Assembly (NCBI GenBank): GCA_008711295.1
Contig: VUYV01000228.1
Span: 720,621-784,620 of the forward strand
Origin: Anarhynchus alexandrinus
Lineage: Eukaryota; Chordata; Aves; Charadriiformes; Charadriidae
Length of the DNA stretch: 64,000 nt
Direction of reading: 5' to 3'
Part shown: positions 26,403 to 39,300 of the stretch, in pieces
How positions within the stretch are numbered: position 1 is the first letter of the stretch
How the letters are laid out: every line of letters begins with the position of its first letter
Notes under the pieces: model-generated
What the model was told of the DNA's origin: nothing
The model's input: the letters and a program-made list of their open reading frames with translations, nothing else
Databases searched by the model: none
Program-made: the position numbers and the translations under genes

Positions 26403-26473
26403 TCCCATGGCAGGGAGGTTGGAACTAGATGATCTTTAAGGTCCCTTCTGACTCTAACAATTCTATGATTCTA
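26403..26473 (+). mobile_element. CR1 LINE tail, isolated
   Basis: The sequence CCCATGGCAGGGAGGTTGGA, then ACTAGATGATCTTTAAGGTC, then the AATTCTATGATTCTA ending is the last about 70 bases of a CR1. No CR1 body precedes it, so it is severely 5'-truncated. Confidence 0.9.
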
Positions 26474-29400
26474 GCCTGCAAATTCAGAACATGAATAAGC
26501 AGTGACATGTGGTAAATTAGGCCAGAAAGAAGCTCACCTATTTTATGTCTACAAGTGAGGCGGATGAAAGCTGTATGGGGACATTTGTTTCCTGTTCACC
26601 TGCATTTTTCTGAACCATACCACTAGATATGGAAAGAAGGAGCTTGAGAAAAATGTGCATGGTTTTCAGGCAGCAAACATTTCTCTTTTGTTTTGGTTAA
26701 AATATGATCCATGAATCCTTGGTAATAAGAGGAGAAGGTGTTTCTGGACTGTCAAGGAATGAGCTATTTGCTTCTTTTGTGGTCTCTCTCTTCCAGGAGT
26801 TGGTTGGAAAGCTTTGCATTTGTATGGACAGGCCTGTGGCAACCATTAGCCCCCAGCACATTGTGTGTGGTGGAAAGGGCTCGTGCAAGCTCTGTGTCTC
26901 CAGCCTGTGCTCCCTTCGGTGTCCAGATGGACTGTTTTTATCTTCCCTCCCTGATATGTTGTAAAGGGAAGGATCTATCCTGGGGGCTGGAAATGAAGTT
27001 TTCTTTTTATAGACAGAATTGCTGTGTGGGGAGAGATTTCAAGCCACATCCACAAGCAGACAGGAGACGGGGAGATGATGTGGTGGTTGTGGTGATATTG
27101 CCATAAGTACTGATGATCCAGTCTCTTGAAAAACTAGATAGCTATTCACAAGGAAGCATTGCCCCAGAGCTAGTGGAAGAAAACTGGGGCTTCTCATGAC
27201 TGGTACTGCAAGGAAACAACCCTCTGTATGGGCCTTGTCTGTTCAGGGAGGGTAAGTTTCCCAAGGGTGAGCCCAGAGCCAGCTGTGATAAGTCTTGGGG
27301 CTATGAAAATCCTTTGCCTCATAGAAATAATTAAAGAATAATCACAGCTGCATAGACTAAGATGTAGTCAGTCATTACTGAATTAGTTAAATTCATAAAC
27401 ATCTTGCCTAATTAAAGCATAGTCCTTATCTTCTTTCACGTGTCTGAAACACTATCATTTTCTTGCTGATTACCTGAGAAACTGTACTGCAAGGACAGTG
27501 GAGAAAAAGCCAGATGACATGATGTGATAAGTCATTGCTTAGACTAACACCCTTCCTTACATTGGCTTTGTATGAAGGGAAGCACAGCCTGACAGGGCGA
27601 GCAGTGTGGCATTAATGAATGGAGAACCAACATTACTCACGTGCTCATGCAAGTGACAGATAATAAACTACCCTAAGCAGTGCTGAATTTAGCACTTCAT
27701 AATCTACAATTTATAGCATTTTAACATTTCAATCATTTCTGCATATTAGAATTTATTTTTCAAGCTGGCAGAACTCATTACACCTTTGAAATTTCACAAG
27801 GAATAAACAGCAAAAAAGGTTCTCCCTCACACCAGGCCTCAAAAACAAAGCCTACCACCCAGGCCAAAACCCACTGAAGAAAATTTTCCCACTTGATTTA
27901 AATGCAAATTTTGTTCTCATTTCAACCGCACAAGAGGACAGTAATTCCATTGGCATCAAGATTTGGTCCCAATCAGCTCTGAATAAAGCCTTTTATAGTG
28001 GGCCTAATTGCTATTGTGACTGAGAGGGACCTGACCCGACCTCAGGGCTTGACCCTCAACCTTGGAATTGTTTTGCTACATGTTTGTCCAGATTGATCTT
28101 TTTTAATGTAGAAAATAAATGTATTTAACTAAGCTTGAAAGCAAAAACCTCTGATGATAAAGTGGGGTGGGTCCGGCTGAGCCAGGGCTTTGAGGGAGCA
28201 TCTTAGCGAAAGCCTGTACTGGACTCATCACCATCAGCACACCAAGCCGTGGAAAGAGATCTTTATAGATCAGATGTATTAGGAGCTGAAAGTAAACCAA
28301 GACTCCTGTCGTAAAGCAAGCTTTGTCTTATGGTTAAAGCAATATAGAAGGATCTGAAAACAATTCTGTCTTATGTATTTCAGTGCCAGACCAGGCCCCA
28401 AAATCTACACTCCCCCAAGAAAAAAACCTTTTCTATTCTCCTCATTACCTCTGATTTTGGACTTTAGAAATGCACACATTAAATAAATATATGTTTTTTT
28501 TTCTCCTCAGCTGACCTGTTGCACTCACAGTAAAGTGTCTGTTCAATGCACAGGTTAAACTTGTAGCCCACACAATTTTTTAAATGTTGATTTTGCAGCA
28601 TGAAAGGACTTAAAAAAATTGCAAATTCAGCTTTGAAATAGGACTGCTGCAGAGTATGGCTATTGTTTTTGACCCAGTTTCAGTTCCATTAAAAGTTTCC
28701 GTGTAGACATGATCTAATTGCTGTTCTCTGGTACTTCAGAGTAATGCTGCAGGCAGCCAAGAAGGAAAAGCTAAGCTTCACTTCTCAGCCAGAGGATGAA
28801 AAGGAGGAGCTAGGAAAGACTCCTATGGGGAAAATAATAGTCCTTTGTATAATGAAGTAGGAGTTCCTCATTTTCATTTTAGTTGCACAGATCTTAGTGA
28901 CAACTTGCAAGGAAATTTGGGGCCCATAAAGGAGTTCATACCTTCTTTTTGTACATGTATTCACTGGAATGAGTCTGAGGTAGACACTGACAGACAATGC
29001 AAACCACTGACTACTGCCTTTCATTGAAGTCCCATGTGTTTTCTCCTGAAGTATGTCAAAGCAGACTTGAGTACTAGCAAGGGCTGGCCTGCTGAGGCTC
29101 TCTTAAATGCTTGGGATTATCTTCATAGTACGTTCATAACTGAGAATCTCCTAGAAGAAGCAGGTCTTTGGCAAATTATTTGTACAATGAAAAAGACTTC
29201 TTAAAAGCACCAAGGATAAAAGCTTTTCTCCTCATTGATATGCGCTGTGGGACTCTGGACATAGGAATGTCTTTAGAGAGCTTAGTTGCATATCTCTTTC
29301 CCCACTTTCTAGACAGAATTCAGTCAATTTATGCCATTAAAATAGTGGTACAGATCTGAAATATGAATATTGCGTTATTGAAAAGAGAGACAAATTGTCA

Positions 29401-32400
29401 TAAGTAATCTTGTTTTCAGAATGCATTTAGTTTCATTTTTAAACCCTGGAGCTGCTTTCAGGAAAATGGATGTTCTGACAAATGATGTTGTACCTGCAGG
29501 AAAATTCATTGATTGATGACACCCAGTACGTGTTCCTATATTTCCAGGCCTCATGTTGAAGAGCTTTACTTGTTTCACAAACGTACCATTTCAGACTGAT
29601 TGGATGCCCAAAGAGAGTACGTGTTGTTGTGCTTTCAGGTTTGACACTGATTGATTGAAGAAGTCAGGAAGAAACCGTTTGACACAGCAGGTACCACCAA
29701 AGCATCCATGGCTGCCAGGAACCAAACTGCTCAGAAGTCAGATGATTTGGGGGATGGGAGTGGGGAGGCAGGGAGGTGGAAGCTGTCTGTGAGAGGGGAG
29801 AAATTACATGGTAAAGAACTTTTAGCTGTGCTTTCCTAGCTCAGAGAATCTGGTATGCTGCCTTTTATCTGGATGCAAGGAATAGTGTTCTGTTCTTTGT
29901 TCACATAGTAGCTACTCAGAAGAACATATTCAACAGAAGGCTATAGAATAATTATGAATGAAAGCTAATAGAAATAGTAGACTATTTTGCCAGGGTCCAG
30001 GATTGTCCGTATCTCCACAGGTGAAAAAAAAATTAGCCACAGGATTCCCAGTTGTCTTCCAAAAAGCCTACATAATTGACTTTTTCATGGGTTAGAAAAA
30101 TGTCTGCACAGTTTTGCTGTTGTATCCTTATCTCTGTAATCACTCAAAACATACTATTTTGTAATGTGAGGCTTTGAATGCTGTTAACATACCACCCCAA
30201 AAATTTGCTTTTTTTCCTGCATATTGTAGCTGCTACTGAAATTTATAGGATTCTCTGGAGCACAGTAGTCAGTAGGGTGCATCCTGCTATGGTCTACTCA
30301 GGTGATGTGAAAAACTAGTCAGATATTTGGATACATAGAAAAGACCACTACATCCAGAGATACGTTTTCTTAATGCTATTTACCATAGCAAAAAGAATGT
30401 TTCTCATTAACTTGTGCACGCCACCACGTAGGGGCATACAAACTAATGCATTGAGAATAGACTGAGGATAGGGTGCAGAAAAAGCTGATGTCTGTCAGTA
30501 TGTAAGAACATCCTTCCAGTATTCTCTGCCTGCATCTCAGTGAAGTATAACAAATGTATTGTGTTTGCCAACTGCTGGCCAGACATTTTAGTAGACTCAT
30601 TAGATAACCAGTGTCTGGAATAAGTAGGTCAGAAGAGTTGCCTAGGTGTAACTTGGACAGAATTTTTCCAGTGCACACATACAGATTTGATCTGATGTAG
30701 GGGATAATTCCTGCCTGTAGTTCATGTGCCAGAGGAGTCTCCCTACAGCTATGCCAGCAATAATACTGCTGCAGCTGCTGTTCCTTAGTGATGTGAAGAA
30801 CTCTTAAAAATGGCTTGCCAAATCTAAACCTGTTGAGATAGAGCTGTCCCATTTTCACTTTCTGAATTGCCTCAGAAATCCAGCAAATTTGACAAACACA
30901 TTTTGTTACACAAATAACCTTGTATAAATTTGGTCCAGGGAAATATTTCTGTAACCCTCCACAACCTGTTGAGTTCATAGACCCTTACAGGCATATCAGC
31001 TGTACCTGGTATTGTTTATCATTGCACACAACACAGCTAATCTTTAAGTTCTTAGTGCCTTAAGGAACTAAAACCTTACACAGCCAAAAAGCAAAAGGGT
31101 GTGACATTTAATGAGTTAATAATCTAAAACCTTATGTACAATAGGTAGGCTTCTGGTACTCTACACTTGGAGAGTTTGAGTCCTCAGAAAGGTAGCTCAC
31201 ATCCCAAGGAGAGATCCGCACAGACATAATAAAAAAGAGACAGTTGTACATACAGCTCCCCCTGTGTGCTCTCCCACTTTTGCTTATGAACGTTTCACTA
31301 GCTGCCTTCATGCTCCTTTCTTTCAGGCACTGCATCACCTAATTAAATCCAGATAGAACATAGCTTCATTCTTTATCTGTTTTACAGAACAGACCCGAAC
31401 ATCCTATCATAAGAGGAATTATTTTTCAGTATTTTCTTTAAAGCTTATTTTTATTCCATGGTGCTCACAGCAAATGAGTTGTGTAGTTAACATGCTGGAT
31501 CTCAGCTCACATACAACAGCATAGCTCTTATGATACCAAATTTAGAAAAGGAGGCACAGGTGTAAATGATCTGTCTATACTCCAGTAAGTAGTCAGTGAG
31601 ACAGATTAAGCCTGACTCTAAGTTAAGCTCTATTTAAACCTAAGTAGAGGCTTTTTTCACAGATCGTGCTACCAACATAGTCTCCTTATGTTTATTTTTT
31701 TTGACAGATAAACATCAAGCCAGCACCATACAAGTGCCAGGCTTGATGCTGGGGTGATGGATTTGGTTTAGGATCTGCTGGCAGTTAAAGGATAGCTGCA
31801 TTCAGAAAAAGTTGCTAATTTAAGCTTAACATCAACACAAGCCTTGCAGCTATGTCTAAGCCATCTGTTTGCAATGAATGGTAGACTTTAGGATGGAGTT
31901 AGGGTTCAGATCAACAGAAGATACTGGCTTTAGATTAAATGGGTTGCAGAAGGGCCCCTGGACAGGATAAGCTGTACCCTCTATAACGACAGAGCTAATG
32001 ATTGAAGGGTCTTGTGGTAGGAGAGTAAATAAAATGTAAGTAAAATAAAATAAGCTGTGGTTTGGAAAGGACAGCAAAACTATGTTTGAACTGTGGCAAC
32101 ATCGCTACGTGTAAGTAGGGGCTGCTGGTAAGTGCTGACATTAGATTTGTGTTCTGCTTGGTAGGGGCAAATGATCTAATCTAGAATGCAAAATTTATTT
32201 TGGTGCTACGAAGCTGATTTATGGGATAACACTGGCTATATAATTGCATCTGAAGCTAGGCTGGCAGGCATTTCTTATTTTGAAAGAACTGGACTGTTAA
32301 TCAACTACAGTGCAAACTTTCAAGAGGTTCCCTGTATGGGATAGAAGTGTATGAGGCAGTCTGTACCACTTATGTCTGAAAGGGTAACACAGCTCACCCA

Positions 32401-35400
32401 AGTGTTCTGGTGAAACTGGAAACTACAAGTGGGTCTGCAGCATAAAAGGTCAAGGAAGTTCCTCATTTAAGCTCGGGATTTCATCTTGCATGTGGAAAAC
32501 AGAAGTACCTTACCAGAATTTTCACCTCAGAATTTTCACCTTGTGTTCTTTTGTGTTTCCTTGTGTTGATGCATGTCTTTCCAAGGTAGCTAAGTTGTTC
32601 TTTCAGTATGTTTTACCAAACCTACCCTAGGAATTAGGTCACTCTATGTTAAAGAAAATATCTTCTCTTCCACTCCAGGAGGTGACTACTACAATATTAA
32701 AATTATTTTCTTCACTGCAGAGCAAAGATCAAATACAGCAAAGGCAGAGATGTGCCTCACTCTTTATTCAAAACTACAGAGCATGTATGGAGAACACCAT
32801 CATTGCTTTCTCCTTTTCCAAAACTTAAAAAAAAAATGGTTTGAGTTTCTGGTTTAGTTTTGTTTCTAGTTACTGGAGCCTGTTAATCTGCTGTTTCTGT
32901 ATAGTGTCTTGTGTTAAGGTGAAAAGTGTTTTGGACTATAAGGTGCACCCGTGTGGAAGGTTTATGTCTCTTCAAAATAACAGTGCAATGCACAAATAAA
33001 TTACCTTGAGGCACTTGGAATTAAAATAGTGGTATGTCTTTCCTGACTACATAAATTTTCATCCTACAGTGCTGTCCTTTATGGTACATTCTGAAATAGC
33101 GAAACAAGTGAATATTGTTTCTAATTCATCAGTTCTGGTAGCTTGGGAGCCTAGTGAAATAAATTTAGATTTTTAAGTCAGCTGGAATGTCATACCAGTT
33201 ACAGAAATATAAACTGCTCAGCACACAGACGAGTGTACCATGATTTGAAGCAGAGCCCCATAGGATTTCATCTCAACGCAGTGGATTTTGTACATTTTCT
33301 AGCCAGGTGTATGATTTCTTCAGGCTGATGGCACTAACTCCCTGGGTATGCACATGAGGACAGTCAGGTGTGTCCTTCGTTCTAGTGAATATACAAACAA
33401 GCAGAGCTAACAGAGTATGTACAAGAGAGCAGCCACCTGTGATACATTTCTTGCTGGCAACTGGTAGAAATGAAAGAACTTGATCTCCCTAGGGAAAGGA
33501 GTGTTAGAATCCTATTGTTGTTCCCTTGCCAACCACAAAATGAGAGTCTGCTTGACTTTCTCTTTTTTTTTTTTCCCAACAGTTAGAAAAGGAGGTGAAA
33601 ATACCTTCTTCCCTTGATCACTGAAAGAGCTCTTGTAAACAATGGTGGGGTAAGATACTTAATGCACACTGCTAGATGATGACTCAGCCATCAAAGCGTT
33701 CCTTAGTGTTAAATGAGCAACCTGGTTGTTCAGTTTCTGGTGTTTTCTCATCTGACCTCATCACTATCAGATCAACAGGGGCAAATTCACTAGCTTATGA
33801 AATGTAATAGCAAATTCCAAAGAGAACTGTTAAAATCCTTTTTAGAATGTGTCTTCACTCAGACTCTTTTCAGGACAAAATGAATGCTTAAACAAGTAGC
33901 AAACCTGAGAATACCTGACTCTAGACATTTTTTAAGCTATGTTCAGTTATTCTTAAGAGTAAAATGGACTATCTAAACTTTCTGTTTTGCAACTATAAAA
34001 ATTTCCACCAGTTGAGAAGAGAGGCTTTCTTATTCTGTGTTAGTGGTTCACAGAACATAACTAAGGTGATATATATGGCTACCATGAATTTGGTAGTTTA
34101 GAATTACACTTGAAATTGTCGCCAGCTTTACTGAGCTTTATGTTTACAGAGTAAATAAACTCTGCTCATATATGAGTTTAAAATAAATACACTTGCTATG
34201 TTAATGACAATGCTATAAGTAGTGACTCCTTTGGTTGGTTGGTCTCTATTCCACCTTACCTGAGTATGTGGTTCAGATGGCTGAAAAGTAATAGCTTTGG
34301 ATTCACCACAGTCATGGCAATAAAGCCCTTTTCTATCTTATTATCTTTTCACAGGGCTCGCTGCATGGTGTAGGTGGATTGGAAGCTCCAGAAAGAAAGC
34401 AATTTTTTTCCAGTATGTGAAGCTGTATGTTACTCGATACTATCTTACTGCAAAATGGAGGTTTGAGACTTGAAATCTATTACAGGGAAGCTCCATGGTC
34501 TATTTAAGAGACAATATGTTCCTCTCCAGGAAGCAGGGAGGGGGGAAGGAGAGCAGCAAAAAAGAGATTACCATTTTGACTTCTGAAAAAATTTGGTGAA
34601 CTATAATTTACATTTTCTTACAGAAACTTGTGGGTCTATGAGGCTTTTCTGTTCTTCCCAAGAGAAAGTACATTTGCTTGTCAGAGAATAAGAATTTTAA
34701 ATACAGAGTGATAAAGTTTTATAGCTTATTTAGCACTTCAGAATCCAAATATTGCCTTTTCTGTTCCTGAGAATGGTTCTCTCCTGCAACGATAATTTTT
34801 CTCCAGCTATACTTTCTGGCATGTCTGATTTGGATGATTAAAAAGGGGACATTTTACTATATTTTCTACTGTAGCATTTTGCCACTTCAGTGTTTCTAAA
34901 ATAGCTCACATAATTTATTTTACAGCTGGGTTAACATTGACTAGGAATATAAAGCAATAACACCATGGCTTCCCGCCAGAAAAAAAAAATATTAGTAGAA
35001 GTAAATGCTGGAATGCAGTAAAGGTAAAAGGGTTATTGTAATAAATTCAGCTACTACCTGTTGTAGGTAACAAAGGTGCGGTGGGTTTGGGTTTTTTTTA
35101 TATTATTTTTTCATTTTTTTTAATGACTGATGAATCTGTGCAGCCTTTATAAGATTTGATAAACTTCTAGTTCACCGTTGAAAATGACAGCAGCTGAATA
35201 TCAGGGTAATACAAGGTACTCCAATAAGTTTGGCATAATTCACCTGTAAGGATTTAAAGCACTTCAAGCAGAGCTGTAGATGGATTTCTCTTCAAGGAAT
35301 AAAGTAAGTTGTCAAGGTTACAACTCCACTTAAGGTAATAGAATTGCCTAAAATTTGGCATGGTTGTCCTCTTTGTGTTTCAGTGGTTTAAGTGTTTTTA

Positions 35401-35669
35401 ACTCAGGAATAAAATGATAGCATCATCCTTCTATTGTAGACAGGTTAAAAAAAAAAAAAAAGAAAGAACATATTTGACTTCTATTTTGTAGCAGTGACCA
35501 TTTTATTTATACAAACTTACAGGAGATTTTACTGTATCTAATAAACTGTAAGACTGATGGACTCTCTTGCTTAGGTAAGGGAAAATGGATGTGTAAATTG
35601 CCAAATTAAATGCTCTTTCTCAAAACAGATGAGAGACTTGGTGTGAATGCTTTATGTCTTTAACTACAG
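26474..35669. other. Spacer of the inverted repeat, no recognised gene
   Basis: Nine kilobases without a recognisable host exon. A GC-richer patch at 26.7-27.1 kb is open in several frames on both strands and is not convincing as coding. A 200-codon minus-strand frame (30376-30978) is described separately. A poly-A run lies at about 35447-35461. Confidence 0.5.
30376..30978 (-). other. Unrecognised 200-codon open frame
   Basis: This is the longest uninterrupted ATG-to-stop frame outside the CR1 cluster. The predicted product is cysteine-rich, with many aromatic residues. I see no signal peptide, membrane segment or known motif. A stop codon lies two codons upstream of the ATG, so the frame does not extend further 5'. 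No splice, promoter or CpG-island support is visible, and no second frame nearby continues it. It may be chance, a decayed retrogene or a fragment of an unknown element. I do not assign a function. Confidence 0.15.
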
Positions 35670-36345
35670 GAGAGGTGGGCCCATGCCAGCCTTATGAAGT
35701 TCAACCAGGCCAAGTGCAAGGTCCTGCATGTGGGTCGTGGCAATCCCAAGCACAAATACAGGCTGGGTGGAGAATGTTTTGAGAGCAACTCTGAGGAGGA
35801 GGACTTGGGCGTGTTGGTTGGTGAGAAGCTCAACATGAGCCTACAATGCATTCTTGCAGCCCAGAAGGCCAACTGTATCCTGGGCTGCATCAAAAGAAGT
35901 GTGGACAGCAGGTCAAGGGAGGTGATTCTGCCCCTCTACTCAACTCTTGTCAGATCCCACCTGGAGTACTGAGTCCTGCTCTGGAGTCTTCAGCACAAGA
36001 AGGACGTGGACCTGTACCTAAAGGTGACCTACAAGAAAGCAGGAGAGGGACTTTTTACAAGGGCATGTAGTGATAGGATGAGGGGGAATGGTTCAAACTG
36101 GAAGAGGGTAGATTTATATTGGGTAACAGAAAGAAATTTTTCACTATGAAGGTGGTGAGGCACTGGAACAGGTTGCCCACGGAAGTTGTGGATGCCCCAT
36201 CCGTGGAAGTGTTTAAGGCCAGGCTGGATGGGGCTTTGAGCAACCTGGTCCAGTGGGAGGTGTCCCTGCCATGGCAGGGATGTTGGAACTAGATGATCTT
36301 CAAGGTCCCTTCCATCTCTAACTATTCCATGATTCTATGATTCTA
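35670..36345 (+). mobile_element. CR1 LINE 3' fragment with internal deletion
   Basis: The fragment starts within ORF2 (GAGAGGTGGGCCCATGCC, equivalent to the RWAQA region of the copy at 58.9 kb) and runs to a complete tail (CATGATTCTATGATTCTA). Compared with the copy at 63.2 kb it lacks about 155 bases between GACCTGT and ACCTAAAGG (around 36017). This removes the stretch encoding the [21 protein letters not shown] segment. ORF2 is also stopped by TGA at 35970, where related copies have a cysteine codon after HLEY. It lies in the spacer between the inverted arms. Confidence 0.95.
35694..35972 (+). pseudogene. CR1 reverse-transcriptase C-terminal remnant
   Basis: A 92-codon remnant of CR1 ORF2 covers the region after the polymerase palm: [20 protein letters not shown], then [12 protein letters not shown], then [19 protein letters not shown]. 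It ends at a premature TGA. The catalytic FADD motif lies upstream of the truncation point and is absent. The remnant is non-functional. Confidence 0.9.
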
Positions 36346-39300
36346 CAGGAGAACCGTAATAAGACTACTACCATTATCAAATAGAGCTGGGCAAATCCAA
36401 ATAATAAGGCAATAGCTGAAGCGAAAGCAGAACACCATGTCATACTACCAAATTTCTGAAACAATGTAGAAAAAAAAAAAGCTGTGGAGTCCAGTATTGA
36501 CTTCTGACTGTATTAACTCAGACTAAATACTGTGTATGTTTTGTGATGCTGATATTGCTTCTTTCTTGAAATGTCATTCTATTCAGAAGAAAAGAACAAA
36601 GTTGTATATTTGACAGTTTCTGTCTATTTTGCCTAAATGTGCTCTATAAAAACCACATCCTGAATATTCAATCTCATTGACCTAAGTTTTGGGTCCTGAA
36701 TTTGAGCTACTTTCCATCAAAATACACCACCAAATTTGATGGACTGCATTATCTTTGGAATTTTTTATTAACTAATTCTTCTTAGAAAAGTACTTTTTTC
36801 TTAGTAGTCAATATTCCAATTTAATCTGATAATAAGACTTTTTTTATTATAGTTTAAATGATTAATCATCTTGAAAGTAGCATCTGAGAGATTTTTATTT
36901 ACCTTTTCCCAAAAGAATGATTGCACTTTTTTTTCATTTCAGGAGCAAAGTACAAATGAGACTTTAATCAGGCAGTCCAACTGTTGGAATTGAAAATATT
37001 CTTCTCATATATTCCTATTTTACAATTTTATTACACATTTTAAGGAAGAAGCTGTATGTCTTTACAAACTAATTTGGTTAATTGTTCACCTACTTCTCAA
37101 TTTTCTCTAATTTTCCTCATTTCAATTTCCATCACAAAAAAGTTTGCGGGGAAATACCATTGTGAACATAATACTTCAGAAAGTAAGGTGATCTTGTATT
37201 TAAACTTATCTATATAAACTCCAGGGAATATGAAGGGAAAATCTTGTTTGTCAAAGTAGGATTGATCTAAGATGGATTTAGGGGTCATCAATTTTCCTTA
37301 ATGTTCTTTTGCCATGTTGGCTTTCTGTTGCTGACATGCCAATTCTGACATCAGTCATATGGGTAGTGTCATTTAATTAAATAAGCCTGGTGTTTCTAAA
37401 GTTACAGCACTATCTTAATAGTCATAACTATTTGCAAGATCAGACCTTAAGTAACAGCAATTACTTGATGCTTATGATATGTGGAGATACTATATCAGAT
37501 TACAGAATTTTATTACAAACTGGTACAAATGTTTTTTACAACCAAATGTGCTTGGGTATGGAAAAGACTTGTGAGGGCTATTTCTGTCCTCTTTCATACG
37601 ATGACTCAATGCTGGAAGTTAGTCAAATTCAACAGGGAAGTTAGATGTGCTTAATTAGAAGAAAAGATAGTTGAATTGACCTTGCAATTCCTTGGAGTCA
37701 CTCAATTTATCATTCTAAGAGCTAGTTTACTCTTTCTTCCCAGAGAAATTGTGGCTCCTAGGGAAATGGTGAAATTAAATAATCACTGTGAGCTCTTGTG
37801 GTCTTTGTGATGAACCTCCATATCTTCCAGATCACTCTCTTCTTAAGTGCTGCACAGGCCTGCAGTTTAGCTATCAGTCTCTAAAAAGAACCAGTAATCT
37901 CTCTCCAGAGCTGCAGAACCCACACGTGGTGTTGTTGTTTGTAAATTGTGATGCTCAAATAAGTTTTGTAAGTTGTTTCCTCATATTCTTTCATATAGCA
38001 AATATATGCTGTATCTGCTACAGAACTAGAAGAAGAAGCTAGTGACAGTGCTTTGACACATTGCTTTCCAAACTGCCTGGTTGGTGTGTCTTGTCCAGGT
38101 AAAGCTGGTGGATGTATTGAAGTTCTGGAAAGACTTTCTCTCCACGTAGAGCAACAGGGATCTTGAGGAATTTCATTCCCTTTGCAGTGCTAAGTAAAGA
38201 TCTGCCGCTGGACTTGTGGGGACAGACATTGCCCATTGTTTTTTTCACTGCTGTGCATTGATGACACTTGGTATCTCCTGTTATTTCTCCTCAGCTCACA
38301 TTTTTAAGTCTCCAAAGCACTGCAGTGTTATAGCATAACTGAAGTACTCTGTCTGGGTAGACTTATTGGCCTGACATATCCAGGGGCCCAAGCCTGGTGG
38401 TCTTGTCAGACTTTTGGCTGTATACTCTGTGGCCATAGCTATAGTATTCGCTTTTCACATGATACTTCTAAAGGGGGTAGGAGGTTCTTGTTTTTTATAC
38501 CTTCCCAAAGTTATAATTTTGACAATTTTGCATATTTATTTCTATAGCAAGAAAAATAAGAATGGAAGTGAGGTTTCAGGAGGCATATAATGACCTTGTT
38601 CAAGGGTTTTTTGAATACCAGCTTTCTTAATATGTGCAAGGTCACCATGCAAATTATCGGTAGAAAGCTTAAAGGGACAGTTGTTACAGAGCCATCTAAC
38701 GGAACTTTGTATTATCAAGTCACAGAAAGAAATATAAAACAACAGTATTACCACTCAGCCTGTTATGCATATAACTGTAGTGCATTAAAAGCCACGTATT
38801 AAGGAGCCCAGTGATTTTGTCCTACATTTAATCCTTGTCATGTTGGTTTACCTGCTTGTTCATGTGTCAATGCCTGCATGACATTAACAAAGTACAGTTC
38901 AGCTATAATGCAATTCAAATTAAGCCAGTTCTAGTCATGGGTCACTGCAATTTGCAGCTCTTAATTTGCATCTGTACTGCATCTTGTTGATGTAGTCCTT
39001 GGCACCTAATTCAAATTTTACCAGACTATTGTGATTATCCTTAAAGTCTGCTAAGCACTAGACCTTAGAGTAGAGCTGGAAAAAGTCTTAAAGAGAAATA
39101 AAGTGGTCCATTTACTACATTGTTAGTACTGTTAAATTAGAGGCTTTTTTAGATTAACTCAATCCAATGCATAAAAATTGGAAAAATAGCACATGTAAAT
39201 GCTTTGAAATAAACATTATACTGGCATATTTGGCAGAGGAGAGCTGGACAACAGTTCATTCTATACTGTATGACTTGTAAGAAACACTGGACATCTTGAA

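Noticed and set aside
26704..27106. Overlapping frames of 86 and 122 codons as an exon
   Set aside because: Several frames and both strands are open together in a GC-richer patch, which reflects composition and not coding.
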